This document shows, one piece after another, positions 38,721 to 50,036 of a stretch of 64,000 nucleotides of DNA; position 1 is the first letter of the stretch; each line of letters starts with the position of its first letter. Under the pieces are notes generated by a model. It was not told where the DNA came from, did no database searches, and was given only the letters and a program-made list of their open reading frames with translations. The position numbers were made by a program, and so were the translations under genes. Origin of the DNA: Neodiprion pinetum (taxonomy: Eukaryota > Arthropoda > Insecta > Hymenoptera > Diprionidae). The stretch lies in contig NC_060238.1 in the NCBI RefSeq assembly GCF_021155775.2, forward strand, positions 23,714,470 to 23,778,469, written 5' to 3'.

Positions 38721-39882
38721 GTGGTTTTAAAATTTTTTTACCTGTCTCAAGAGAATGTTGTCTTAACTAAAATCAATTTGTTTAACTTCAGTTTGACTTT
38801 CAAATATTCGTTATTTCATATTTTCGTCTTTACAACTCTTTGACCGAACTGTACGTTTGACAGATCCTTAATTCCAGAAGCGACGAGACCGCAAATCGTG
38901 GATTATTAATTAACATCCGGTTGAAAATTCAGATTCTCAGATCAATTAGGCGAGCCGAGGCTGAGCTAATTGGGAAGCCGTCGGACCTAATCGGAAAGCC
39001 TTACCGGAAACGACCATCCTTGACATTTCGATTCTCGGAAAATTTTCAAGCTTCTAACAGCTCTGCGAATTCCATTGTTGTCTTTAGTGCCGCTAGTATT
39101 ATCATTGTTATAACCATCATGACACGAACACGATTTAGGTGGACGCTGTTAAGCGACAAAGCGGAAACTTGTAAAGTGCTGAAAAAAAAGGAATAAAAAA
39201 AAAAATTACAGGACATTGACGTCGCTGCATGGTTTCGGAACTTTGCTAGAATCTCTCTCTCTCTTTCTCGCTCTCTCTCTCTCTCCTTTTCCCTCTGCGT
39301 CGTTATCCGTTGAAATTTTTACGATAGATACAAGGACAAACGGGAGCCGATAATATTACATAAAGTTTAAAATTAATGCAAATGGTTATCCTAGGCAACT
39401 ATTTCGCCTTGTAACGACGATAAAATCGTTAAATCCGCGCAGGTTATGCAAAACTGTGGCGAACGTTTAACTCGCGAAAAAAGTAAGAAAGAACGACGGG
39501 AATGCAAAGATGGGAAGAGACGGTGTTTTATAAACTTGAGTGCTGAAACCTCGCAAGCTTTTAAGCTCGTTTAGTGCCGTGCATATAAAACCTTGTACAT
39601 ACCATATACGTACGGGAGTATTATTATCCTTCGGAAATTAAGCTCTGAAACATGGTTCAAAGTGTCGTGATAACCTCGTTATGCAGGTACATAAAATGTT
39701 TGCATGATTGTAATTTATTAATATTATTATCAATAAATACCGCATTTTCGATCATTTGCACATGAATCTTAAACTGATTTTTCTGCAGCGTAAACGGTTT
39801 TATTTTCGTATCATTTTACTCAAGTTCTGTAATGTTTATACTCAGAGAATGATTAAGAAAGAAAAGAAAACAATTTTTCGAG
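38721..39882. other. Gene-free sequence with a CT tract
   Basis: (CT)n at 39251-39285. A short internal duplication around 38970-39000 (two TAATCGG/TAATTGGGAAGCC-like words). Nothing else is recognised. Confidence 0.5.
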
Positions 39883-39884
39883 TA

Positions 39885-40255
39885 CACTCAGAAAAATTGA
39901 ATAAAACAGGTATCGTTAAAAAAACTGTTTGAATATTGTTGAAATTACGAAAAACGATTCTTTTTTGGTAATCGCAACGCAAAATCAGTTTCTTCGGTTT
40001 ACTCTACTTTTTTGGTTAAACGAGGCTTTAACGTCAATTTATTCTTGCGCAAGCATTAAATTTTCGCAACAGTTGCAAGAAAATATAGCAACAGTGATCG
40101 TGATGAGAAAGAATAGCAACGGATACCAGACTTTCCGGTAACAGCTGGAAAACTAATTTTCATTTTCTACCTGGAACTATATTTTGTCGATTGTGGTAAA
40201 AAATGAAAATCGTCAAGTACTGACCGTTAACCGTAACGAAAAATTTCTCTCGGTG
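39885..40255 (-). mobile_element. MITE family A, copy 2, inverted orientation, short-deleted
   Basis: This is the reverse complement of copies 1 and 3 along its whole length. The ends read CACTCAGAAAAATT and, on the other side, AAATTTCTCTCGGTG, flanked by TA on both sides (39883-39884 and 40256-40257). That is consistent with a TA target duplication as in Tc1/mariner-type elements. Relative to the other copies it lacks about 24 bp next to its 5' end as written here, between two AGAAAAATT repeats. An open frame at 39929-40141 is incidental. Confidence 0.85.
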
Positions 40256-40257
40256 TA

Positions 40258-42904
40258 TTAAGAATATTCGCTTTGATATTTAACCTGAATCACGATCCCG
40301 ATAGAATTTTAGTCACGGAATTTTTCATCAGGGTTCTTCTCTATTGAAACCGGATGTTAAATTTGGGCGAGTCAAGGTTGTCGCCTGTTTAAATCGACCC
40401 GGGTTTAATTGCGTCGGTCGCAACGATAGACGATAGAAACACGACGAGGTGGAAAAAAAAAAGTAAATAAAAAATAAAAAGAAATAAAAGAACAGTCATA
40501 ACGAGTGACAGAGGATTGCAGACTCGAAGAAATCGAACCCGGACCCCATTAGCTTACGTACGAGTTATTATAATGATCTATGAAACCGCTGCATAGATCT
40601 CGTTGGGTAATAAATGCATACCGTGAACGAAGGACAAAGCTAATGGATCAAAGTAACTGACCGATCTTTTCGCATGGTTTGACAAATCGGGTTTTCAGAA
40701 GCGTCAAATCAGGGACGAAGGACGGTGTTATTTATTATTCGCCTCGTTGGCAAAAAGTCAGTTTATACTTAATCCCAATTCGCAATTTTACAAGTAAATT
40801 ATTCTGATTTCGCGAGGTTTCTACGATATTCAGTTTTGTCTGAAACAAGTTTTCTTAAGGAAGTGATAATCGGATTGTTGAATTATCGATGGAACTTTAC
40901 GAAAGGATGAGCTAGAAATTTTTCAAATTCTTGTATAACTGACGATACGCTAGTTTTCGAAGCCGTAACTTACGTAACATTTGAATCGTGGGAAAAGAGA
41001 TGGTGAAAAATGATCATCTTGCCCGGATAATGAGTGTAAATTTTGTTCCTTTACTAATTTGATCGCGATCTTGCCGGTTATAAGTTTTGCAGTGAGACGT
41101 GTTTTAATTAAATATTCAAAAATATGGAAATTTAAATTCGACCAATTCTCTCCAAAACCGCAGGGGTATATAATAAAACGTTACAAGAACAATGCAATAA
41201 GCCTGGGTATGTGGTAAAATATTCATAATACATAACATAATTTCCGAGAACAATAATTGGGAATAAGAAAGTGAGCTCGAGGTAAATTTCATTAACGGTA
41301 TACGTATAATATTCTGCACCTTCAGCTGCCTAAAACGCCAAGAGAATTATAGGCTGCAGCTGCTGTGTCGAGTGGTCGAAATTAACAGGTGCTTAATTAA
41401 CCGTAGAAAATTATATATATATATATGTACATAAATCACAAATTTCCAAGGTAAATCTAATTTCGTCGAAAATTAAATGAAACGAAGGGAAACTCTAACG
41501 CAAAAGATTGCGCAATTTGTTTTTACAGTTTCGTACGATGTTTCTTAAATACCTGATCTGATCGATCAGCATAGATCTACATACAAGAATTCTACCTTTA
41601 CGGATATTAAAACTAGTTTAGAGTAAACGAAACGATCGAAGTATCAACTTTCCCCAAAGCTCGACGATCGATTTCGTTTTTCTAGTTTGCTTAGCTTCTT
41701 TCACGCGATCGTGGATATAACATATTCCTTCGCTTTTATTTCCAACTTTTACGACTGAGGAAAGAATTTTTACGATCTTTCACAGGATACATCGGCCTAC
41801 TGTTGATACCTAGGTACATATATACATATATATACCTAGATCTGAATCCCGAGTTTTCCTCCTATCGAAAATGAAAATGTTAATATAAAAAAAGAGAAGA
41901 AATCAATTTCGGGAAAGTTTGTTGCGCGAATTTTTTTTGTCCTTGTTATAAATTAAAAGGAAATAAAAAATGTTGGCAAGATTTTTCCCAGTTATTTGAA
42001 ATCGAATTTGATTCCGCCTACGGTGGGATGGAATTCGTCCTTCGAAAAGACGAATCCTTGACAAAGGTGAAAAAGCATCGATTTCTGACTTTCGTTCACC
42101 TGCGTGTGCCTGATTTTTCCTTTGTAGCTTTAACCGTTAAGAAAATCCCGCAACCCAAGCCCGAAAGCTCTGTTTTGACAAAAAGGGGTGAAAGGAAATC
42201 CCGGATTTGAACCGTGGAAATCCGCCATTTTTCTTGTCCGAATTTCCAGCTAGTAAAATCGGCACTGCGATAACTCGTAGAAAAGTCTCGTCGAACTTCT
42301 CGAATTTCGCAATAACCCGATGAAGTCAAGTCTCTGGAAATATTCGCACCTCGTGAAAAAGTTGCGAGTTACAATTGAGCGAGAGCAAATAACGCGCCGG
42401 GTTAATTAGAAGTTTATTCTCAAGGAAACCGCGTTTCTCACCTCCTTTCAAACTTTGTACAAAAATTTTTCACCGCAACGACCGAAGAGTCGCAATTTAC
42501 CAAAATTTTATTCGCGCGAAAATAAATTATTATATGAAAAAATGAGTAGATAAATAAATAAAAATAAACTTCAAGTAAATATATAATTGATTCGGTTTTT
42601 ATTTTTACGCACGCCAATTTTTCACGTACTTTTGCAGCTCGATCAGCCGACACGATCTTCGTTTTATGACGTGTGCAAAACACGTCGTACATTCCGATAG
42701 AATTCGCCTGGTTTTATATTTCACGGTATTTTCTTATCAAATAACGTTTCGCATATGAATTTTTTTCACGTATCAAATACTTTTATATCAGCGGCCGATT
42801 CGCACGGCTTTCGTTAGGATGTTTTTTTTTTTTTTTTTTAGCAGTTGATACACTTAATCACTACTTTTTTAATTAATCTCATACGCAATAATCGCATAAT
42901 GGAT
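40258..42904. other. Gene-free unique AT-rich sequence
   Basis: One GGGTTCGATTTC word on the minus strand near 40540 resembles a tRNA B box but has no A box upstream. Otherwise no motif is seen apart from a short (AT)n at about 41412-41426 and T runs. Confidence 0.5.
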
Positions 42905-43437
42905 ATTATTAACATTCAGCTACTCGTGAGCTTAGATAATTTTCTTTAAATCACCCGAAAACAAATCTTAAAATTATGAGCAATAGCTCAAATATGAATT
43001 TTTCATTTCAAAGTGTTTTTAAATTAAGAATAATCCATCAGATTCGATCGATTTCATTCAACATTGTCACATTTTGTTCAGTCAACTATTCTCCATAACT
43101 TGACCGGGAAACCATTCTTTTTTTTTTTTTTTTTATAATGTTTTGTCGTCCAATATTCAATTTTTTAAGATTACATGGACATCAGTTTGGATCAATTCAA
43201 AACTGAGCATTGGAAACAAACATTAATTGTTATGGTGAAATTGTAGAAAATAGTCAACTAAACGAAATAAGCCAAGATAAAGTGAAATCGATAGAATCTG
43301 ATTGATTTTTCTTAATTTTAAAATACTCTGAAATGAAAAATTTATATCTAAGCCATTGCTTATAATTTTAAGAATTGTTTTCGGGAGATTGAAAAGAAAT
43401 TCTATAATCCACGAGTAGATAAATGTTATCGACAACC
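42905..43437. repeat. Long inverted repeat, arms about 208 bp
   Basis: Left arm about 42905-43112, right arm about 43229-43437, loop about 116 bp containing a T18 run. Mirrored blocks include CTACTCGTG, CCCGAAAACAA, TCTTAAAATTAT, AATTTTTCATTTCA, TTAAAATTAAGAA-like and CAGATTC-ATCGATTTCA. The arms are diverged (roughly 80% by eye), with no duplicated target evident. It could be an old foldback transposon or an inverted duplication, and it could fold into one long hairpin if transcribed. Confidence 0.8.
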
Positions 43438-44316
43438 GATGTGTTAATTATAAAAAGTACTGATTTTCGTTTTTCATTATCCATACAGCGAATAATTGGT
43501 TTGTGTAAAAATATGCAAAAATGCGTTAATATACAAAATAATACCATTAAATTATAAATATCGACGATGTAATGATTTGGACGTGAAAATGAATGTTAAA
43601 TTCCGATAAAAAATTACCTTCCGCAAATATTCTTACCGAGCAACAGCAAAGTGTAATGTATAATAATTTTTTCACCTCGGTATTGTTTTCTTTTGAATTT
43701 GTTTTTTTTTTTTTTTCTTCTTCTCTTCGTCCGATATTCCCAAAGGTACATATAATATATAAGAAACGCTTGGGATATAAGAAAAAATAAAATAAAAGAC
43801 GGCTATTTATTTTCTTCTAGTTTTAATAAAATTTTCTCCGTTTCCCGCAAAATACGCGTCTGGAATACGGGAATATGGGAAACGTCGCAACGACGTCTCG
43901 GAGGCGTGATCGGGAGAAAAAGAGGCGAAATGCGTGGAGAGAGGGCGAGAGAGAAGGGAGAAAATAGGAGGAAGAAAAAAGGATTGAAAAAAAATCGCAT
44001 TATTATTACAGCTATGGGTGGGCAAATATTCGCACGTGCAAAATCACCCCTCCAACTCTCTACGTCAAACTTTTCTGCACACCGCCTGCAATATTTTCGC
44101 ACACCTAGGAGCGATATTTTTCCCCGCATCGGTGTTATGAATGGGGTGTTTTCACAACACCATCCTGAGTTATGTGTTATTCCCTCGCTTCTCTCTATTT
44201 TCAACTTTCATCTATTTTCTTTCAACGTCGCTTAAAAATTTACAAAAATCTCACTCGCCTCGCGCGCAACGATTTTGCAATTAACCCGCGAAAGTTCCGG
44301 CTGAAAATATGCGTTC

Positions 44317-44364
<48 letters not shown>

Positions 44365-46530
44365 TCCGACCTGAATTTTAAACCTTCTCGCGGCACTGAA
44401 ATGTTACGCATTTTTGTTGCGAAAGTTTCAGAAGCATGTGTCAATTTAAAAAAAGAAGAATTTTTTTTTTTTCATCCGGTTTCTTTCTTCGGTTATTTCC
44501 ATCGGACAAAACGATCCTTTGAGTCCTTTCGCACTTGGATTTTATCATCGTGTGGTATGAAATTTATTCACTCACAGTTATTAGTCGCAAGATCTGTGTG
44601 ACGAATTTGCAAAATTCCTCTCTTCCGCGAATAATAATCTCTATTATTGCGTTTACGAAACTTCTGCCGTACGGTTTTGTGAAATTTTATTTTGCGAGGA
44701 TTTGCAGCTTGAGTCGGGAGAAAAATCGTGGAAACCGGCTGCAGCTTTCCCGAAAAGTTACGGTTTTAATTTCGAAATGCATGCGAGTTTCGTACCTTCG
44801 GCTGCCGGAGAATTTCGCAACTCCGCACGTATCCTCGTTTTCCGGCGGAAACTGCAGCTGTGAAACGCAAAATTTACCACCTCGGAAAGCTAAGCTTCGT
44901 TCAGCTCCGTGAAGTGCTGGGAAAAAAATGCGAAATACACGCTCTCGTATAAAATTGTAAAACGTGAATTTTTTTTTTTTTCGCACTGAATTTTGGCGGA
45001 TTAAAAAGAATTTTATACACGTGAAACGATGAAACAAGCGAACGAGATTTTATTTTTCCAATTACTCTATCCTCTTGAGGTTTGATTTTGCAAAAATTCG
45101 CAATTAGATTCAGAGACTTTGTCGTACGGTTGAAAGAGATCGTTATTTTCATCCCGCAGAAGCTTCGCAGATTTTTTTTTTTTTTCCTCTATGCTTCTAT
45201 TTTCTTTTAAAAAGAATAACACGTGGTTAAAATTTGTTTAACTTTTCCAAGTGTATAGATTGAATTCTCTATTTTTGCTCGAAGCCTCGAAATCAATGTA
45301 AAAATAGTGAATAAAAAATTCTGTAACAACATTCCCCGAATCGTAGAAAAATGTCGCGCAAATTAATACTGAGGAATAAAATAACTGTTATTTTCTTATC
45401 GCGGTTCGTTTTCGATGACGGAAAAGTTTTTATCATATTTTAGACTCCCCGAGGGGTGAATTTATTATGTATACCTGTATTTTTTTTACCGTTCGTTGAA
45501 GATTTGAATATCATTGAAGAAGGAAATCTGCAGACGACACGACGTACGTTGTACACTTTGAGATAATTGTAAAAAAAAAAAAAAAAAAGAAAGAAAGAAA
45601 ATCCTTTCACATCTTCTGTTTATTTTACTTTTACGTTCTTCTTATCTACTTATTTTCCGCAAGCATATATAAACATGCGTCGTTAAAAGAAAAACAAAGT
45701 TCTTGAGAGCAAATTTTTTTTCCCCTTACAGAAAGAGAATTCTTCCTTTGTCTCGTTTTCTATATTTTTCTTTCTCGTACAAAGATAAGGGTAGAGAATT
45801 TAACTCAAGGGTCGGTTATATAACATCGTATATAATGTAAGTAAATGAAAAAGAAAGATACAATTTAATTCTGGATCTCGAAAAAGGTTTGGAAACGAAC
45901 GTTAATTGACCTATTTTAATGGAAAACTATCTCTTTCGCAAATGATTTTTTAACAAAGCATTTTCGTTTACGTTTATTTTAATTTTTTTTCATCCGCCAG
46001 CTGTTCGGTTTATTCCTTGAATATTAATGCCCGTATATCTGGAGGCCGTTCGATAGCCGAAGCGGCGTTTAACAGCATCGCGGATTCATTACCATAGAGA
46101 CAAAGAGCGATTGGTTCCGCCAGCATTGCTTTACACCCCTCGGCTCTTGTGAGGTAATAACACAAGCGTGTACGATGCGTATATTTACGCGTCTGTACGT
46201 TTTGCGCAACGCGCCGCGCATCGGATACGATTTTTTTTAAAATTTATTTTTGATTCCCAAAACGAAAAAAAAAAAACATTGTCCGTCCTTTACTTCCATT
46301 TTCAGCTCGATCTGAATGCGGGGCATTCCTTTGTTTCGATAAAAAACAATACCTCTAATTTTTCGAAATTTTTCAACAATTTTTCAAAAGTATCGCGACC
46401 TTATCGAGTGAGGTAAAAATCCTTGATACGAAAATGGACATTTTCAAAATCGATGAAACGTTTTCGTAAAATCCGGGAATCGGAAACACATTTTTATGTC
46501 ATGGTTCCAAAATAGGATGAAAATGTTGAA
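43438..46530. other. Gene-free sequence with the A45 tract
   Basis: Overlapping frames on both strands between 43800 and 45150 are Arg/Phe-rich and unrecognised. A45 at 44318-44362. An A/G-rich block at 43915-44000 explains the Arg/Lys-rich translation there. Confidence 0.5.
44318..44362 (+). repeat. A45 homopolymer
   Basis: The longest mononucleotide run in the window, 45 A. No retroposon body is recognised upstream, so it is not called a retroposed tail. Confidence 0.9.
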
Positions 46531-46893
46531 TGTTTTTGTTGATGGGGTAAGAAATTAAATTTTTTAAAAACCCTGCTATTGGTAGAATTTGATTTTCCTT
46601 TTGTTTCAAGAGTGAAACGAAGAGAGCGATGCTTGATTCGAAAAAAATAAAATAATAGAAACTCGATCAACAGGAATTAACCTCGAGCGAAATACATTAT
46701 TTATTTAAGAAAAATACGTAATATCTTTGAACAAACGATGTATTTTATTCAAGGATAATTCCTGTTGCTTGAGTTTCTATTATTTTCTTCGAGTTGAGCA
46801 TCGTTTTTTTCATTTTACTTTTGAACAGAATGGAAAATTGAATTTTACCAAAACGAAGTTTCTTTATTATTTCATTTTTTACCACAAAAAAAC
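46531..46893. repeat. Long inverted repeat, arms about 160 bp, loop about 39 bp
   Basis: Left arm about 46531-46698 and right arm about 46738-46893 pair along most of their length. Matches include ATAATAGAAACTC, CAACAGGAATTA, AAATACAT, GATTTTCC-TT-TGTTCAAGA-like and GGTA-AATT blocks. It lies about 550 bp beyond the stop codon of the HMG-box gene. I see no similarity between its arms and that gene. Confidence 0.75.
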
Positions 46894-47316
46894 TACCGTG
46901 TGAAATGAAACAAAAAATGATAAAACTTCGATATTTATTTAACGACAACACGTGACGTGAGGTTTGCGAATCCCACGAATAATTTGAATACTTTGCCAGT
47001 GAAAAATGCAGATTTGAAAATACCTGAAAAAAGTCAATTCCTCATTCCTGCTCCGCCGGAACCCTTTTCCTTTGAAGAAAGAAACCGACGAGACAAATTC
47101 CAAAGACGATAATACAAGGAAGATGAAAAATTCCGGAGCGTTAATTTTCACGTTTACTTAATTTTATTTCATCATAACGAACTTTTTACAAAAGAGAGGA
47201 ATCACACAATCGACCATCCAGAGTTTGTAGAATTTTTAAAACGTTGAATAATAATCGACAGACGCGTAGGACTTTTTATTCTTCGTTTCACGTGCGAGTA
47301 GCTTCGGCTGACATAT
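46894..47316. other. Sequence between the inverted repeat and the HMG-box gene 3' end
   Basis: No gene is recognised. Contains the second AATAAA (minus strand) at 47275-47280. Confidence 0.5.
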
Positions 47317-47322
47317 TTTATT
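47317..47322 (-). terminator. Candidate polyadenylation signal AATAAA for the HMG-box gene
   Basis: On the minus strand an AATAAA lies about 125 nt beyond the TGA stop of the HMG-box frame. A second AATAAA follows at 47280-47275. The hexamer is common by chance in AT-rich DNA, so the assignment rests on position only. Confidence 0.4.
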
Positions 47323-47444
47323 TACCCTTTTCACGACGAGACGTAAAACGACGTACCGTTTGAGCGTAACAGACGACAGATCCAATCTCGACTAGACGCG
47401 TGGCTCCATGTTTACACACGTAAACGTACATACTCGGTCTTCAT

Positions 47445-47663
47445 TCAGCATTTCCTCATTCTCTTCTTCGCCATTCTGATATACTTGCGTTTTTCGCATT
47501 CCGACATCTTGAGCCAGCGACAAGCAGCCATCCTTGCAACTCTCGTGACTCTCATGTGCGGCTTGCGCTTCAGCATTGTAAGATAGAAAATTATAAAACC
47601 GTTCGCCCGCCTCTTTTTTCCGCTGCGACTGCACTTCGACTTTCGTCTTCGTCTGCACGCCAT
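47445..47663 (-). CDS. Protamine-like short HMG-box protein (MST-HMG-box type), 72 aa
   Basis: Seen: an ATG-to-TGA frame with an in-frame TAA four codons upstream, so this ATG is the first possible start. The product has 16 Arg and 12 Lys among 72 residues (39% basic), only two acidic residues (Glu55, Glu57) and five Cys (3, 11, 48, 56, 72). An Arg-rich tail (residues 2-19) leads into a compact HMG box of about 51 residues: the N-x-F-I-x-F motif at 21-26, a basic helix (31-44), then Ala-rich helix 2 ending at Trp50, and the hallmark M-S-E-x-E-K-x-x-Y-I at 53-62, followed by a basic C-terminus. Codons favour GCG, CGC, AAG and TGC, unlike the AT-rich surroundings. Known: short HMG boxes with Cys/Arg/Lys-rich tails typify insect protamine-like proteins (Drosophila Mst35B, Mst77F and Prtl99C group), which package sperm DNA in the nucleus. 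Inferred: this is a male germline chromatin protein. A SOX/HMGB-like pseudogene fragment is the alternative, but the frame is intact. No intron is needed. Confidence 0.72.
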   Translation of the reverse strand: MACRRRRKSKCSRSGKKRRANGFIIFYLTMLKRKPHMRVTRVARMAACRWLKMSECEKRKYIRMAKKRMRKC

Positions 47664-49176
47664 TCTTCTTATTTATCAAAATATAATACGCGACGATTTT
47701 CTTCTTTATCTTCCCCGCTTCCGTCTCTCTGTCGTTACTTTTACATACGCTAAAAAATTTTCACAACCATTTCCAATCGGCTCACATTTCACGCGAATTT
47801 TCAACAATTTCAAAACCTTTTTTCCATCTTTTCAAACACGCCCATCTGACTGACGTTTCCTCTTTACGTTATTATTTTATTTATTTTCACGTCTGTTTTG
47901 TCTTCTATTCTCTTTCCTTCTCTCTCTCTCTCTCTCTATCTCTACCATTCCATCTTTCTCTGCCTTCGTGGAGCGTTTGTCGAAACAAAAAATATAGGTA
48001 GGTATATTTTACACGTCGCATATTTGTGAAATTATTTTCTGTATTTTTATTAAAAATTTGAGATTCTTGAACGTCTGACGATCGGTAGAAAAAAAAATAA
48101 AAAAATTAAAATAAGAAAGTGCAAAAAAAAAATCAGCTAATTTGTTGGTTTGTCTCTTTTCATATTAATTATTCCAATACTTTCACGATTTCAAATTCCC
48201 TCTGCGATAAAACTTACGCAATTCTTTTACTTGACTGACCTGAAAAATGTTCTTCTGTAAGAAAAAGTACAAGAAATTCTTATGATTAAAAAAAAAAAAA
48301 AAAAAAAAAAACAAATCAGTATATATCCAACAATTTTACCGATAAAAAAAATTAAAAGACGAACAAAAATAGAATCCTTTTTCGATCCGATTTCAACGCG
48401 ATGTTCAATTTGTATAAATAACAGGTAATATTCGCAATGAACAATCAGGGGGCGAATTTTTCCAGAGGCGATCCGGTTACCTGGAAACTTTCCCCGGTCG
48501 CCTCCCGTAGTTTCTACGTCCGAACCATCGGCTTAATAATAACGATCGTCGGGCGTCGGAAAATTCCGCAGCCTCTTCTTGCACGCAGGCATTGCACCGG
48601 AGCCTCGTAATGTCCCCGCAATTAACGACCTCGAGGCTTTTATCGTCAAATAATGAGATCGCTTAGGTCTCTGATCGTTGCAGCTGCGGTGAGAACTTTT
48701 TGTTATAAACAGCCAGCCGATATAACCTCCGTAGAGAAAATTACCAGCCGGTCTACCGTTTATTTTCTTCCCGTAGTTTCGAGGCTTCGTCACCGTCGGA
48801 CGTTACTGTAAAAACTTTCAACGCTGATCCCGTCATTTTATATTTCTTTTTTCTTTTTTCTTTTTGTTTCTCAGCTTGTCAAAGCTGCAAGTTTTTGCTT
48901 ATCGCGCTACTTAAGTTGCTCGTAGTTATTAAAACAAAACACAGCACTCGGTACAAAGAAGCAGAAAATGAATGCCGCGTTTCACTGATATTTATTATTA
49001 ACGACGATAAATCGTTAGATAATTTATTTCAACCGTTGGTAAGATTCTATGTTCGAGCAGTGATGAATCGATGCCAGAGTCTCGCTGGGTCGGATAAATT
49101 TAGTAAACACTGAAGAAACAGACTTGAACATTCCGATAACCATAAAATGGAGTATTAAAAAGTATTAATAATTGAG
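47664..49176. other. Upstream region of the HMG-box gene and unique DNA
   Basis: The first 150 bp upstream of the HMG-box ATG contain no canonical TATA box at a convincing distance, only TATATTTTG close to the start codon. Then (CT)n at 47913-47942 and A24 at 48288-48311. 48460-48800 is GC-richer with an unrecognised minus-strand frame opening on GTG. Confidence 0.45.
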
Positions 49177-49230
49177 AATAAAATTTTTTCCGTAACTCCA
49201 ACAAATGAAACATATCTTTCTCAGTGCAAA
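49177..49230 (+). mobile_element. MITE family A, terminal fragment
   Basis: About 50 bp matching only the right terminus of the family (CCGTAACTCCAACAAATGAA through TTTCTCAGTG). The rest of the element is absent. It directly abuts the tRNA-like sequence that follows. Confidence 0.55.
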
Positions 49231-49290
49231 TGCAGTGGCCCAGCGGTATGGGAATGGTTGCAGGTTGTAATCTCGCCGGGTACAATCGGT
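49231..49290 (+). mobile_element. tRNA-like SINE remnant
   Basis: TGGCCCAGCGG at 49236-49246 matches the RNA polymerase III A-box consensus TRGCNNAGYGG exactly. GGTTGTAATCT at 49263-49273 is a degenerate B box. The box spacing (27 bp) is shorter than in a functional tRNA, so this is read as a decayed tRNA-derived SINE head rather than a tRNA gene. Confidence 0.35.
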
Positions 49291-49406
49291 CAAATTGCGA
49301 CGCTGTCTGCTAATTGCACGCCCTTTCACAGCTTCGCAATTACCTACATCGATTTCCGTTCTCAGCTGCCTGAATCCTCGTCTCTTCGCGTTTCTTCAAT
49401 CAGCAC

Positions 49407-49410
<4 letters not shown>

Positions 49411-49440
<30 letters not shown>
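49411..49440 (+). repeat. (CT)15 microsatellite
   Basis: Uninterrupted CT dinucleotides. Related tracts occur at 750-769, 20895-20917, 39251-39285 and 47913-47942. Confidence 0.95.
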
Positions 49441-49442
<2 letters not shown>

Positions 49443-49506
49443 AGCTCTCTTTTTTAGCTTTTTAATTTCTGGGCCCTAGTTTGCTTCTCGTCCTCCTTTC
49501 GATTTT

Positions 49507-49680
49507 TATTCATCCACTCATTCGTTCATTCATTCATTCATTCATCCCTCCATTTGTCCATTCATTCATTCGTTCAATTATTCATTCATTCTTTTTTTCA
49601 CTCATTCAGTCATATATTGATTTGTTCGTTCGTTCGTTCATTCGCTGGATCATCCATTCACTCATTCATTTATATGTAAG
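49507..49680 (+). repeat. Imperfect (TTCA)n tetranucleotide satellite
   Basis: More than 25 TTCA/TTCG/TCCA units in about 170 bp, interrupted by short T runs. It keeps a Ser/His/Ile/Phe-rich frame open, which is not a gene. Confidence 0.85.
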
Positions 49681-49968
49681 ACCGTTCAATAATTTAATCA
49701 TTTATTTGGCCTTTTGATTATTCATTCTTTCCGTTTTATTTTATTTTTCATTTTATCCCAATTTATTCCGTGCTATCTTTCAATACATCATCATTCTATT
49801 TTTCTTTTCACCTTCGTACTTCTTCATTTACACCTGACTCAATTTTATTTCTAATTTCTGGATACCCTTCATCCATTACGTATCATATTATATTGCCACT
49901 GTCTTACACACGCATACATGTATGTCACTGCCTCTTGTTCAACATTGCCGTGGACGTATCGCAACGAA

Positions 49969-50036
49969 TGATCTATCTGTCTATCTATCTATTTATCCGT
50001 CTATCTATCTATCAGAATGTCTACCTATCTCCCTAC
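49969..50036 (+). repeat. (TCTA)n tetranucleotide satellite
   Basis: About 14 TCTA/TCTG/CCTA units between 49969 and 50036. Confidence 0.85.

Noticed and set aside
40520..40640. tRNA-like word GGGTTCGATTTC on the minus strand
   Set aside because: No A box or cloverleaf could be drawn with the upstream sequence.
44318..44362. A45 as the tail of a retroposed gene
   Set aside because: No transcript-like body or flanking target duplication could be identified on either strand.
47392..47679. 95-codon minus-strand frame overlapping the HMG-box gene
   Set aside because: It is in another frame, opens on TTG and has no domain. It is a shadow of 47445-47663.
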